Shown here piece after piece: positions 9,178 through 18,592 of a stretch of 64,000 nucleotides of DNA. Within the stretch, counting starts at the first letter, position 1, and each line of letters starts with the position of its first letter. This DNA is from Paenibacillus sedimenti (GTDB lineage: Bacteria > Bacillota > Bacilli > Paenibacillales > NBRC-103111). The DNA lies in NCBI RefSeq assembly GCF_014534655.1, contig NZ_JACVVD010000016.1, positions 33,795-97,794 on the forward strand, written 5' to 3'. The notes below the pieces were generated by a model. It had not been told where the DNA came from. It saw only the letters and a list, made by a program, of their open reading frames with translations, and searched no databases. The translations under genes were made by a program, and so were the position numbers.

Positions 9178-10062
9178 ATGAAACGTGGAGCCAAATTCTT
9201 CTTACTGCTCGGCTTCGCCTGCCTGGCCATCGGCATTGTAGGCGGTGCGATCTCGTTTAAGGAAACGGATTTTAGTGCAGGTACGACCAACATCGACATT
9301 GAAAAGAAAATTGCTGCAGCAAATATCGACACGCTTACGATTAAAAACGATTTTACCGGCATGACCTTCATTCCCAGTGAGACCGATGAAATCAAGGTTC
9401 GTCTCGTGGGAACCGTGACCAAAGACCGTGCGAAAGATTGCACGATCGATGCTGCAACGGAAGGGCCTAACACATGGAGAGTTAACGTTTGCCCGAATAA
9501 ACATGATAATTTCAATTTCAGCTTTAACTTAGACGAATTGAAGAACCTGATCGCCAATTACGATGATCAACTGAGAACCGAAGTTACGCTTCCAGACAAA
9601 ATGTATAAAGCGATTACCGTTTCCACAGATTCGGGTATTGTAAATTTAAAAGAAGTGAAGTCCGAATCCTTGACTGTCAACGCGGACTCGGGAGATATCA
9701 GAGTGGATCGCTTCGAGGGCAAACATCTAAATCTTCGAGTCGAATCAGGCCTCATTAACGTTGTTGATGGCCAAGGAAATGTGAATCTTCGGGCCAGTTC
9801 GGGCATGATTACAGCCAAGCTTCATGATATCGGCGACTCGGTATTACTGGAGGCAGACTCCGGCAGTATTGAACTTCAATTATCGCCTCCGCCTTCGTCA
9901 GCCAGCTTCGACGTTAGCGCCGATTCGGGAAAAGCAACGCTAGATGTTGCCGGGGTTTCGATCAAAGAGTCCCACTTCAATTCAGTGAAAGGCATCATTG
10001 GTGATGGCAGCAAAAAGGTTAGAGTCAGAGCGGACTCGGGTTTGGTTACCGTTACAGATTAA
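9178..10062 (+). CDS. DUF4097-family beta-helix repeat protein
   Basis: 294 residues. A membrane anchor or signal segment (~7-27) is followed by a region built of short repeats around D/E-S-G (STDSGIV, NADSGDI, VESGLI, ASSGMI, EADSGSI, SADSGKA, RADSGLV), typical of the DUF4097 right-handed beta-helix. It likely lies outside the membrane. Translationally linked to the HAAS-domain gene (3 bp apart); known pairs are tied to envelope-stress signalling, which is only an inference here. A bidirectional terminator follows. Confidence 0.85.
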   Translation: MKRGAKFFLLLGFACLAIGIVGGAISFKETDFSAGTTNIDIEKKIAAANIDTLTIKNDFTGMTFIPSETDEIKVRLVGTVTKDRAKDCTIDAATEGPNTWRVNVCPNKHDNFNFSFNLDELKNLIANYDDQLRTEVTLPDKMYKAITVSTDSGIVNLKEVKSESLTVNADSGDIRVDRFEGKHLNLRVESGLINVVDGQGNVNLRASSGMITAKLHDIGDSVLLEADSGSIELQLSPPPSSASFDVSADSGKATLDVAGVSIKESHFNSVKGIIGDGSKKVRVRADSGLVTVTD

Positions 10063-10069
10063 ATAAAAA

Positions 10070-10115
10070 AGAAAACCTCCAGTGCCACGTGATTCCGTGG
10101 AACTGGAGGTTTTTG
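10070..10115. terminator. Bidirectional terminator between DUF4097 gene and argH
   Basis: AAAACCTCCAGT pairs with ACTGGAGGTTTT, with an inner CCACG/CGTGG stem, and has A- and T-runs on both sides. It serves the two convergent genes. Confidence 0.9.
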
Positions 10116-10132
10116 CGGTTTAAATGGCTTGC

Positions 10133-11548
10133 TTACTTGCTTTTTTCCAAATACGTCTGAAACCACTCATTCGACTCCTGGAGCACTTGCTCTGCACGGC
10201 CGATAGCATCGGACACTTGGTTGCTGGCCGTTCCGCCATAAACGTTACGGGCGTTAACGACTTGCTCCGGCTGAAGCACCTCATAAATGTCGGATTCGAA
10301 GAGGGGGGAGAACGTTTTGAACTCTTCGATCGTCATATCGAGCAGGTATTTTTTATTTTGAATGCAGTAGAGTACAGTTTTGCCGATCACTTCGTGCGCC
10401 TGACGGAATGGAAGTCCTTTGTTCACCAGATAATCCGCGATATCCGTCGCATTGGAGAAGTCTTGGTTTACGGCTTGTCTCATGCGTTCGGTGTTCACTT
10501 TCATCGTGGATACCATTGGCGCGAACAATTGGAGCGCACCCTGCAGGGTACGAACCGTGTCGAACATGCCTTCTTTGTCTTCCTGCATGTCTTTGTTATA
10601 AGCTAGCGGCAGCGACTTGAGCACGGTCATCAGACCGAACAAGTTGCCGTAGACGCGTCCGGTTTTGCCGCGGACAAGCTCGGCAACGTCCGGGTTCTTC
10701 TTCTGCGGCATGATCGAGCTGCCGGTGCAGAACGCATCATCGAGTTCGATGAATGCGTACTCGGTGCTGGACCAGAGCACCATTTCCTCGCAGAAGCGAG
10801 AAAGGTGCATCATAATCATCGACGCGTTAGAGAGGAACTCCAGGATGAAGTCGCGGTCGCTGACCGCGTCCAGGGAGTTCTCGTACACACGGTCGAAGCC
10901 GAGCTGCGACGCCACGAAATGGCGGTCGATCGGGAACGTCGTGCCGGCAAGCGCACCGGCGCCGAGCGGCAGAATGTTGATGCGCTTGTAGCTGTCCTGC
11001 AAGCGCTCCAGATCGCGCTGGAACATGCTGACATAAGCCATCATGTGGTGCGCGAACAGAATCGGCTGCGCCCGCTGCAGATGCGTGTAGCCCGGAACAA
11101 TCGTATCGAGATTGTTCTTCGCTTGCTCCAGCAAGGCTTCCTGGAGCTTAATCAGGAGGCCGACGAATTCGACCACCCGCTTGCGCAGGTACAAGTGCAT
11201 GTCCGTCGCCACTTGGTCGTTACGGCTGCGGCCTGTGTGCAGCTTGCCGCCCACAGGACCGATCAGGTCGATCAGCGTTTTCTCAATATTCATATGAATA
11301 TCTTCGTTCTGAATCGTGTACTCCAGCTCGCCGCGGCGAATCATGCGCTGTACCTCATGCAGGCCGTCCTTGATCTTCTCCACGTCTTCCGCAGGAAGAA
11401 TGCCGCACTTGCCAAGCATCGTCACATGCGCCAAGCTGCCTTGGATATCCTCTTCGGCGAGCTCCTTATCAAACAAAATCGATGCCGTATATTCTTCGAC
11501 CAACTGGTCGGTTTGCTTCGTAAAACGTCCGCCCCAAAGCTTAGACAC
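10133..11548 (-). CDS. argH: Argininosuccinate lyase
   Basis: 471 residues, normal family length. It splits argininosuccinate to arginine and fumarate, the last step of arginine synthesis. The fumarase/aspartase superfamily signature GSSIMPQKKNPD is intact (around residue 280), as are the N-terminal LWGGRF and the TGRSRNDQV substrate loop. It lies 75 bp downstream of argG on the same strand, so the pair is probably one transcript. Confidence 0.98.
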   Translation of the reverse strand: MSKLWGGRFTKQTDQLVEEYTASILFDKELAEEDIQGSLAHVTMLGKCGILPAEDVEKIKDGLHEVQRMIRRGELEYTIQNEDIHMNIEKTLIDLIGPVGGKLHTGRSRNDQVATDMHLYLRKRVVEFVGLLIKLQEALLEQAKNNLDTIVPGYTHLQRAQPILFAHHMMAYVSMFQRDLERLQDSYKRINILPLGAGALAGTTFPIDRHFVASQLGFDRVYENSLDAVSDRDFILEFLSNASMIMMHLSRFCEEMVLWSSTEYAFIELDDAFCTGSSIMPQKKNPDVAELVRGKTGRVYGNLFGLMTVLKSLPLAYNKDMQEDKEGMFDTVRTLQGALQLFAPMVSTMKVNTERMRQAVNQDFSNATDIADYLVNKGLPFRQAHEVIGKTVLYCIQNKKYLLDMTIEEFKTFSPLFESDIYEVLQPEQVVNARNVYGGTASNQVSDAIGRAEQVLQESNEWFQTYLEKSK

Positions 11549-11623
11549 TATATGATTCCCCTCTCGTATTTACAGCCCAAAGGCTTTCCACGATGGGAAA
11601 GCCCGATTTCAAGAGCTATAGAT

Positions 11624-12862
11624 TTATTTGTTCACGTTTTGCTGTACGCCTGAAGATACTTTCAAACGCAATGCGTTCAAGCGGATAAATCCGGCTGCAT
11701 CGCCTTGGTCGTAAGCTTTGGAAGGATCCGCTTCCATTGTAGCGATATCCGGATTGTACAGGGATACCGGGCTTTTCACGCCGGCAGCCATGATATTGCC
11801 TTTGTACAGCTTCAAGCGCACTGTACCTGTTACGTTCTTCTGGCTTTCTTCCACCAGCGCCTGGATCGCCAAACGCTCCGGCGCGAACCAGAAGCCGTTG
11901 TAAACCAGCGTCGCGTATTTGGAGATCAGCGAGTCACGCAGATGCATCACATCGCGGTCCATCGTGAGCGACTCCATTTTGCGGTGAGCGGTGAAGAGAA
12001 TCGTACCGCCCGGAGTTTCGTACACGCCGCGGCTTTTCATGCCGACGAAACGGTTTTCGACCATATCCACGCGGCCGATACCGTGCTTGCCGCCGATTTG
12101 GTTCAATGCTTCCATGACTTGCAGAGGCGTCATTTTTGCGCCGTTCAAGCCTACGCAGTCGCCTTTTTCGAAATCAAGTTCCAAGTATTCAGCTTGGTCC
12201 GGAGCATCCTCAGGGGATACGCTCAGTACGTACATATCTTTATTGGAATCTGCAGCCGCATCAAACCAAGGATCTTCCAACATGCCGCTTTCGAAAGAGA
12301 TGTGCAGCAGATTGCGATCCGTCGAGTAAGGCTTCGCTGCCGATGCCGTAACCGGAATGCCATGCTTCTCGGCATACGCGATCATTTCCGCGCGACCCGG
12401 GAACTGCTCGCGGAATTCTTCCAGACGCCAAGGCGCGATGACGGACAGCTCAGGCGCCAGCGCCGCTGCTGTCAGCTCGAAGCGCACTTGGTCGTTGCCT
12501 TTGCCGGTTGCGCCGTGGGCAATCGCCGTAGCGCCTTCAGCGCGGGCAATCTCGACCATGCGTTTCGCGATCAGCGGGCGCGCAATGCTCGTGCCGAGCA
12601 GGTATTGCCCTTCATACAGAGCACCCGCTTGGAACATCGGGTAGATGAAATCCTTCGCGAACTCGTCGCGCAGGTCGTCGATGTAGATTTTGGAGGCGCC
12701 GGTTTTCAGCGCTTTTTCCTCCAGGCCGTTCAGCTCATCCGCTTGGCCGATATCCGCAGTAAAAGCAATAATTTCAGCGTCGTACGTCTCCTTGAGCCAT
12801 TTCAGAATGACAGACGTATCCAACCCGCCGGAATAGGCGAGTACGATCTTTTCCTTAGCCAT
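11624..12862 (-). CDS. argG: Argininosuccinate synthase
   Basis: 412 residues. It condenses citrulline and aspartate using ATP. The PP-loop AYSGGLDTS (9-17) and the IAHGATGKGNDQVRFE citrulline/aspartate-binding stretch are present. A long open frame on the opposite strand over this gene is a codon-bias shadow. It follows argF by 89 bp, and an ARG-box-like palindrome sits in that gap. With argF and argH it completes the ornithine-to-arginine half of the pathway. Confidence 0.98.
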   Translation of the reverse strand: MAKEKIVLAYSGGLDTSVILKWLKETYDAEIIAFTADIGQADELNGLEEKALKTGASKIYIDDLRDEFAKDFIYPMFQAGALYEGQYLLGTSIARPLIAKRMVEIARAEGATAIAHGATGKGNDQVRFELTAAALAPELSVIAPWRLEEFREQFPGRAEMIAYAEKHGIPVTASAAKPYSTDRNLLHISFESGMLEDPWFDAAADSNKDMYVLSVSPEDAPDQAEYLELDFEKGDCVGLNGAKMTPLQVMEALNQIGGKHGIGRVDMVENRFVGMKSRGVYETPGGTILFTAHRKMESLTMDRDVMHLRDSLISKYATLVYNGFWFAPERLAIQALVEESQKNVTGTVRLKLYKGNIMAAGVKSPVSLYNPDIATMEADPSKAYDQGDAAGFIRLNALRLKVSSGVQQNVNK

Positions 12863-12891
12863 TTAACAATCTCTCCGTTTCTCCCATTGCT

Positions 12892-12905
12892 GGAATTAAA
12901 ATTCT
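12892..12905 (-). promoter_or_regulatory. Possible ArgR/AhrC box upstream of argG
   Basis: The minus strand reads AGAATTTTAATTCC, keeping the GAAT-N4-ATTC core of the ARG-box consensus TGAATWWWWATTCA but lacking its outer T and A. It lies about 30 bp before the argG start. Weaker than the argC sites. Confidence 0.35.
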
Positions 12906-12912
12906 ACTGAGC

Positions 12913-12947
12913 CTTTCCGACAACCATTATATGATTCTATCGGAAAG
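12913..12947 (-). other. Hairpin after argF without a T-run
   Basis: CTTTCCGA (12913-12920) pairs perfectly with TCGGAAAG (12940-12947), 4 bp after the argF stop. No U-tract follows on the minus strand, so it is more likely an RNA-stability or processing hairpin than a terminator. argG could thus be read through from argF. Confidence 0.5.
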
Positions 12948-12951
12948 ACTC

Positions 12952-13911
12952 CTATATCATCGTTGCGGCCATGATGGCCTTTTGCGCATGAAGACGATTC
13001 TCCGCTTGATCAAAAATAACCGAGTTCGCGCCGTCAATGACGCCTTCGCTCACTTCTTCGCCGCGATGTGCAGGCAGACAGTGCATAAACAGGTAATCCT
13101 GCTTCGCATACTTCACAAGCGCTTCGTTCACTTGATAATTCTTGAAGGCGATTTCCCGCTCCTTCTGCTCGGCTTCAAAGCCCATACTCGCCCATACGTC
13201 GGTGTAGACGATGTCGGCATTTTCGATCGCTTCACGCGGATCGGCGGTCACCACAATGCTGCCGCCCGTTTGCGCTGCATTATCTTTGGAGGTCTGAATC
13301 ACTTGCGCATCCGGCATATAGCCCTCAGGCGAAGCGACGGCAAAGTTCATACCCAGCTTGCTCGCGCCCACCATAAGGGAGTGCACCATGTTGTTGCCAT
13401 CCCCGATGTAAGCCACTTTGAGCCCAGCGAGCTTTCCTTTTTTCTCCAGAACAGTTTGATAGTCAGCCATGACTTGGCATGGATGGGCGAGATCCGTCAA
13501 TCCGTTGATAACCGGCACCGTTGCGCCTCTGGCGAGATCGATCACCTTGCGGTGCTCGTAAGTACGGATCATAATGCCGTCGAGGTAGCGTGACAACGTC
13601 TGTGCTGTGTCCCACACCGTTTCACCGCGTCCAAGCTGAATGTCGTTCTTACTGAGGAACAGCGCTTGCCCCCCAAGCTGGTACATCCCGACTTCAAAAG
13701 ACACGCGAGTACGCGTAGACGATTTTTCAAAAACCATGCCTAGCGTCTTGCCTTCTAGTATGCGATGCGGCACTCCTGCTTTTTGCTTGCGTTTGAGCTC
13801 GATGCCATAATGAATCAAATATTCGATTTCTTCCGTTGTATAATCGACCAAAGCAAGAAAATCTTTGCCCTTCAGCTGGGCAGCCAATTCTTCCTGTACG
13901 GTACTATTCAT
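12952..13911 (-). CDS. argF: Ornithine carbamoyltransferase
   Basis: 319 residues. It makes citrulline from ornithine and carbamoyl phosphate. The carbamoyl-phosphate motif SSTRTRVSFE and the ornithine motif HCLPAHRGEEV are intact. I start at the ATG at 13911, preceded by GAGAGG; a longer in-frame start would run into argD. It lies 26 bp after argD. No carAB genes are in the cluster, unlike B. subtilis, where carAB sits between argD and argF. Confidence 0.97.
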   Translation of the reverse strand: MNSTVQEELAAQLKGKDFLALVDYTTEEIEYLIHYGIELKRKQKAGVPHRILEGKTLGMVFEKSSTRTRVSFEVGMYQLGGQALFLSKNDIQLGRGETVWDTAQTLSRYLDGIMIRTYEHRKVIDLARGATVPVINGLTDLAHPCQVMADYQTVLEKKGKLAGLKVAYIGDGNNMVHSLMVGASKLGMNFAVASPEGYMPDAQVIQTSKDNAAQTGGSIVVTADPREAIENADIVYTDVWASMGFEAEQKEREIAFKNYQVNEALVKYAKQDYLFMHCLPAHRGEEVSEGVIDGANSVIFDQAENRLHAQKAIMAATMI

Positions 13912-13937
13912 TTCATCCAACCTCTCTACTGTTAACT

Positions 13938-15140
13938 CTAACCCGCACTTGCTGCCGAAGCAGCAGCTTTCCGAGCGAGTACTTCGCACATGATGTCTAA
14001 ACCTTTATCCAAGTCTTCCTGCGGGATCGTCAAAGCCGGCACTAAACGAATTACATTCGGACCAGCCGGAATAACCAGTACTCCTTGTTTATGAATTTCA
14101 CTAATCATTTCGCCTGCAGGCTGGGTACATTCAATGCCGATCAACAAACCTACCCCGCGTACTTTCGCTACTAACGGATTGCCGGCGAGCTTGCTCTCAA
14201 GCTTCTCCACCGTGTAAGCACCCAGCTCAGCTGCGCGTTCAGGCAGTTTGTTAGCGAGCACCGTCTCGACAGCCGCAATACCCGCAGCCGTCGCAATTGG
14301 CGTTCCTCCAAACGTAGAACCGTGGCTGCCAGCGCTGAAGCCTTCCGCCAGATGCGCTTTGCCAAGCATAGCACCAATCGGGAAACCTGCGCCAAGACCT
14401 TTGGCCAACGTGAAGATGTCCGGTTCAATCCCATAATGCTCGTAAGCAAAAAGTTTACCCGTACGGCCAACGCCCGTCTGGATTTCATCCACGATGAGCA
14501 GCAGGTTTTCCTGCTTGCACAGGGCTGCAAGATCTTGAACGAACTGAGGGTCAGCCGGCAGTACGCCGCCTTCGCCTTGAATCATTTCGAGCATGATCGC
14601 ACATGTTTTATCGTTCACAAGGCTGCGAACAGCCTCGATATCGTTGTAAGGGGCATACTTAAAGCCTTCTGGAAGCGGATGGAAGCCTTCCTTCACTTTA
14701 TCCTGCCCTGTGGCGGTCAAAGTAGCCAGCGTCCGTCCGTGGAACGACATGTTGAACGTAATAATCTCGTAACGGCCGTTCTGCAGCACCTTTTGCGAAT
14801 AACGACGCGCCAGCTTGATCGCCGCCTCATTCGCCTCTGCTCCCGTGGAACAGAAGAACACCGCGTCCGCACAGCTGTTATCCGTGAGAAGTTTGGCCAG
14901 CTTCTCCTGATTCGGAATGTGGAATAAATTGCTCACATGCCACAGCTGATCGAGCTGTTCCACCAGCTTTTCCTTCACTGCCTGAGGCGCGTGTCCAAGA
15001 TTCGTCACCGCAATCCCGCTCATCAGGTCAATGTATTCCTTGCCCGTGTCATCCCACAGTCGGCTGCCTTCACCTTTCACCAGCGTAATTGGATATCTTG
15101 CGTAGGTTGGAAAGAGCGGGCTTTTTCCCGTTTCCGTCAT
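13938..15140 (-). CDS. argD: Acetylornithine aminotransferase
   Basis: 400 residues. PLP-dependent class III aminotransferase converting N-acetylglutamate semialdehyde to N-acetylornithine. It shows the DEIQTGVGRTGK motif with the PLP-ring Asp, LAKGLGAGFPIGAM with the Schiff-base Lys, and the STGAEANEAAIKLAR phosphate loop. The ATG at 15140 has GGAGG eight bases upstream; the ATG two codons earlier is too close. The tail AAASAASAG is unusually Ala-rich. Confidence 0.97.
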   Translation of the reverse strand: MTETGKSPLFPTYARYPITLVKGEGSRLWDDTGKEYIDLMSGIAVTNLGHAPQAVKEKLVEQLDQLWHVSNLFHIPNQEKLAKLLTDNSCADAVFFCSTGAEANEAAIKLARRYSQKVLQNGRYEIITFNMSFHGRTLATLTATGQDKVKEGFHPLPEGFKYAPYNDIEAVRSLVNDKTCAIMLEMIQGEGGVLPADPQFVQDLAALCKQENLLLIVDEIQTGVGRTGKLFAYEHYGIEPDIFTLAKGLGAGFPIGAMLGKAHLAEGFSAGSHGSTFGGTPIATAAGIAAVETVLANKLPERAAELGAYTVEKLESKLAGNPLVAKVRGVGLLIGIECTQPAGEMISEIHKQGVLVIPAGPNVIRLVPALTIPQEDLDKGLDIMCEVLARKAAASAASAG

Positions 15141-15195
15141 GTACATTCCCTCCTTTATTGTAAAAAGAAATGCTTCGTCTTGCCTGATGTGCTCC

Positions 15196-15383
15196 TTAAC
15201 GCTGAAAAACAGCGTTAAACCAGCTGTTACTTTCGATATTGCCCTTTTAACGCTGTTTTTCAGCGTTATTGGCCATATTCATACCGTGAATCAGCCATCT
15301 AATATGCTTTAACGATGAAAAACCGTCTTAAATCCACAAACACTCGCCATGCTCTATACCGCAACGCTGAAAAACAGCGTTAA
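15196..15383. repeat. Four palindromes between argD and argB
   Basis: Copies at 15196-15218, 15247-15268, 15309-15331 and 15363-15383. The unit is AACGCTG-A5-CAGCGTT (or T5 in the inverse copy), usually extended by TTA/TAA. Three copies have perfect 7-9 bp stems; the third (AACGATG-A5-CCGTCTT) is degenerate. Centres are spaced 51, 62 and 53 bp. The 270-bp gap otherwise holds nothing I can identify. Confidence 0.9.
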
Positions 15384-15410
15384 AAACGTTGGCTGGCAAG
15401 CCGTTATCGG

Positions 15411-16193
15411 TTATCGTACAATGCGCGTGCCGATGCCCTCGCCCTTCAGCGCCTTGCTAAGCACTTGCGGCTCCGCACCATTCACGATGACAACTTCCTG
15501 CACCTTGCCCTGTATGCATGCAATCGCTGCGCGAACCTTCGGAATCATGCCTCCGTAAATCTCTCCGCTCGCGATCATGTCTTCAATCTGAGCCACGCTG
15601 ACCACAGGCAGTACCTGCTTCTCTCCATTCATGATCCCGGGAACGTCCGTCACGACAATCATTCGCTCCACGCCCAAATGGGAAGCAACCGCGCCCGCAG
15701 CCGTGTCCGCATTAATGTTGTAGCGCTGTCCGCCATCCGAGCCAAGACCTACCGGTGCGATTACCGGGATATAGCCCATTCCCACGATGCCTTGTATCAG
15801 CTCCGCGTTCACCTTCGTCACGTCGCCGACAAGCCCGACTTCATGCGCATTGCTTACCGGCTGGGCTTCAATGAGGTGCCCGTCTACGCCGGACAATCCG
15901 AGCGCTGCTGCGCCTGTCAACTGAATGCGTCGCACGATCACTTTGTTGATCTGGCCGGAAAGCACCATCTCAACCACGTCGAGTACGGCTTCGTTCGTTT
16001 TACGCAGGCCATTCACGAACTCGGTCTCAATCCCCAGTTTCGTCAGCGTATCGGAAATCGCCGGACCGCCGCCGTGAACGATGACCGTGACGATGCCCTC
16101 GTCCTGAAGCTGCTTCATATCCTCGAAAAAACTACCCGGCAGAGCCGCTAACGTACTTCCGCCGCATTTCATTACAAAGCAATTATTTTTCAC
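15411..16193 (-). CDS. argB: Acetylglutamate kinase
   Basis: 260 residues. It phosphorylates N-acetylglutamate. The N-terminal KCGGS nucleotide loop, VIVHGGGPAI substrate loop and the late NINADTAAGAVA motif are present. GTG start with AAAGGAG eleven bases upstream. It follows argJ by 35 bp. The downstream gap to argD is unusually long for this operon and carries the four palindromes. Confidence 0.97.
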   Translation of the reverse strand: MKNNCFVMKCGGSTLAALPGSFFEDMKQLQDEGIVTVIVHGGGPAISDTLTKLGIETEFVNGLRKTNEAVLDVVEMVLSGQINKVIVRRIQLTGAAALGLSGVDGHLIEAQPVSNAHEVGLVGDVTKVNAELIQGIVGMGYIPVIAPVGLGSDGGQRYNINADTAAGAVASHLGVERMIVVTDVPGIMNGEKQVLPVVSVAQIEDMIASGEIYGGMIPKVRAAIACIQGKVQEVVIVNGAEPQVLSKALKGEGIGTRIVR

Positions 16194-16228
16194 AGCTTCC
16201 GTTTCTCCTTTACCCGTAGAAGTCCAGA

Positions 16229-17461
16229 TTAAGTCCGGTAAGCCGCATTAATCCGCACATAATCATATGTCAAGTCGCAGCCCCAGCCGGTTGCCTGGCC
16301 ATTGCCCATATTTAAATTCACGTGAATTTGAATGGTGTCCGTTTTCAAATAAGCCAGCGCCGCTTCCTCGTCGAACTTCACCGGACGCGACTGTTCCAGA
16401 ACGACGATGTCGCCCAAGCGAATATCGACGGTATCCACATTTACCGGCTGTCCCGAGTAGCCGACAGCCGCAATGATGCGGCCCCAGTTCGCATCGGCGC
16501 CGTATACGGCCGACTTCACGAGGCTTGAGCCGATGATCGACTTAACGATCTTGCGCGCCGCATCAACGCTCTCCGCGCCGACAACCGTCGTCTCGATCAG
16601 CTTCGTCGCACCCTCGCCGTCGCGTGCGATCGCCTTGGCGAGGTATTCGCCAACGTACTGCACGCCTGCGGCGAACGCTTCCCAATCCGGATGATCCGGT
16701 GTAAGCGCATCGTTCTCCGCGAGGCCACTTGCCATCACCACGACCATATCGTTGGTGCTCGTATCTCCGTCAACTGTGATCATGTTGAACGTGCTGTCCG
16801 TAATCCTGCCAAGCAGCTGCTGCAGGTATTGGCTTTCAATCTTGGCGTCGGTTGTCATAAAACCGAGCATCGTCGCCATGTTCGGGTGAATCATCCCCGA
16901 ACCTTTGGCCGCACCGGCAATGTGGACTTCCTTGCCGCCAACGACAAGACGGACGCACGTCATCTTCTGTACGAGATCCGTGGTCAGGATCGCCTGGCAG
17001 AAGTCGTCGCCGCCGTCTGCCTTCACGCGCTGCGGCAGCTGCTCGATGCCGCTCAAAACCTTGCCCATCGGCAGCAGCTCGCCGATGACGCCCGTACTCG
17101 TCACGCCGACGTGGTGCTCCGCCACGCCTAGTGCCTTCGCAGCAGCGGTCCGCATCGTCCGCGCATCGTCCTCGCCTTGCTGACCGGTGCACGCGTTGGC
17201 GTTGCCGCTGTTGACGATCATCGCCTGCAGCTTGCCGTCTTGGGCGATGCTTTCCTGCGTCACGCGTAGCGGTGCCGCCTGAAACGCGTTCAGCGTGTAT
17301 ACGCCCGCCGCTGCCGCCGGCACATCACACACGATAGCGCCCAGATCGTGGCGCTCTGTTTTCTTCAAGCCGCAGTGCAGTCCGCCTGCGCGGAAGCCTT
17401 TTGGCGTCGTAACTGTGCCCTCCGGCACGACCGTGAATTTCCCCTGACCTGACACTGACAT
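16229..17461 (-). CDS. argJ: Bifunctional ornithine acetyltransferase / N-acetylglutamate synthase
   Basis: 410 residues. It recycles the acetyl group from acetylornithine to glutamate. The self-cleavage motif KGSGMIHPNMATMLGF is intact, with Thr of the ATML segment as the expected nucleophile of the beta chain. No separate argA or argE is visible here, consistent with the cyclic pathway. 13 bp after argC. Confidence 0.97.
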   Translation of the reverse strand: MSVSGQGKFTVVPEGTVTTPKGFRAGGLHCGLKKTERHDLGAIVCDVPAAAAGVYTLNAFQAAPLRVTQESIAQDGKLQAMIVNSGNANACTGQQGEDDARTMRTAAAKALGVAEHHVGVTSTGVIGELLPMGKVLSGIEQLPQRVKADGGDDFCQAILTTDLVQKMTCVRLVVGGKEVHIAGAAKGSGMIHPNMATMLGFMTTDAKIESQYLQQLLGRITDSTFNMITVDGDTSTNDMVVVMASGLAENDALTPDHPDWEAFAAGVQYVGEYLAKAIARDGEGATKLIETTVVGAESVDAARKIVKSIIGSSLVKSAVYGADANWGRIIAAVGYSGQPVNVDTVDIRLGDIVVLEQSRPVKFDEEAALAYLKTDTIQIHVNLNMGNGQATGWGCDLTYDYVRINAAYRT

Positions 17462-17474
17462 GTTCGCCCTCCGA

Positions 17475-18527
17475 TTATGGATAAACTGGCGCGAACAACA
17501 GTCCTGTCGTCTCGTCCCAGCCCATCATGATGTTCAAATTCTGAATCGCCTGACCGGCAGCGCCTTTAACCACGTTATCGATGACCGACACGATCGTGAC
17601 GCGTCCCGTCCGCTCATCCACCGAGAAACCGATATCGCAGTAGTTCGAACCGGATACTTCTTTGGTAGCAGGGGGTTTGCCGCTGCTGTTCCGGATCCGT
17701 ACGAATTTACGTCCTTCGTAATACTGACGGTACAGATTCGTGAAGTCCTCAGCTGTATGCTCGCCGTTCACAGAAGCATACATCGTCGACATAATACCGC
17801 GCGTCATCGGCACCAAATGCGTCGTAAACGTCGTCACAACCGGCTTGCCCGCCACACGGCTAAGCGCCTGCTCGATTTCCGGAATATGTTGATGCTTATT
17901 CACTTTATAAGCCGTTAAATTTTCATTGGCTTCGGAGTAATGAAAGCCGAGATTCAAACCGCGACCCGCTCCGGATACGCCGGATTTGGCATCGATAATA
18001 ATCGTCGAAGGATCGATCCAGCCCGCTTTTACTGCAGGAATGAGACCAAGCAGCGTAGCTGTCGGATAACATCCCGGGTTCGCAATGAGGTCTGCGCTTT
18101 TCACTTCATCCCCAAAAACTTCAGATAAACCATAAACCGCTCTTGCGATTGCCTCTTCAGGAGCTGCCGTGTGCTTATACCATTTTTCATAGTCAGCGCG
18201 TGATTTTAAACGCAAATCCCCAGAAATATCGATCACTTTCAGACCTGCTGCAAGCAGCTTTGGCGAAAGTTCCGCGCTAACCCCTGCAGGCGTAGCCAAA
18301 AATACGACATCCGCTTTGCCGGCAATCAACTCCACGTTTAGTTCGTCAAGTATATCAACCACAATCTCCTGCAAATGCGGAAAATGATCCGCTAACGGCG
18401 CTCCCGCATTGGAAGTCGAGATGACGGAAGTGATATTTACCTGTGGATGCGCCTGCAAAAGGCGAATTAATTCCGCACCGCCATAGCCGGTAGCCCCAAT
18501 AATAGCCGCTCTAACCGAATTACTCAT
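17475..18527 (-). CDS. argC: N-acetyl-gamma-glutamyl-phosphate reductase
   Basis: 350 residues. It reduces acetylglutamyl phosphate with NADPH. GATGYGGAELIRLL is the nucleotide loop and NPGCYPTA carries the catalytic Cys. The start is the ATG at 18527 preceded by GGGGGA; the in-frame extension upstream reads through the promoter and operators and is not real. First gene of the arg operon. Confidence 0.97.
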   Translation of the reverse strand: MSNSVRAAIIGATGYGGAELIRLLQAHPQVNITSVISTSNAGAPLADHFPHLQEIVVDILDELNVELIAGKADVVFLATPAGVSAELSPKLLAAGLKVIDISGDLRLKSRADYEKWYKHTAAPEEAIARAVYGLSEVFGDEVKSADLIANPGCYPTATLLGLIPAVKAGWIDPSTIIIDAKSGVSGAGRGLNLGFHYSEANENLTAYKVNKHQHIPEIEQALSRVAGKPVVTTFTTHLVPMTRGIMSTMYASVNGEHTAEDFTNLYRQYYEGRKFVRIRNSSGKPPATKEVSGSNYCDIGFSVDERTGRVTIVSVIDNVVKGAAGQAIQNLNIMMGWDETTGLLFAPVYP

Positions 18528-18558
18528 TAGAAATTCCCCCAAACGTCCCCAAAATATA

Positions 18559-18592
18559 TGTATTATTATACAGTCGTATACATAATAATTCA
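18559..18592 (-). promoter_or_regulatory. Tandem ARG boxes (ArgR/AhrC operator) over the argC promoter
   Basis: Box 1 at 18559-18572 reads TGTATTATTATACA, a TGNAT-W4-ATNCA palindrome. Box 2 at 18579-18592 reads TACATAATAATTCA, with one perfect half-site (ATTCA). Their centres are 20 bp apart, close to the two-turn spacing of known ArgR operators. They overlap both the -10 and -35 elements. Confidence 0.75.

Noticed and set aside
11705..12910. 401-codon open frame on the plus strand over argG, and a 282-codon frame over argH
   Set aside because: They mirror argG and argH codon by codon, have no ribosome binding site, and encode His/Arg/Val-rich sequence without any motif.
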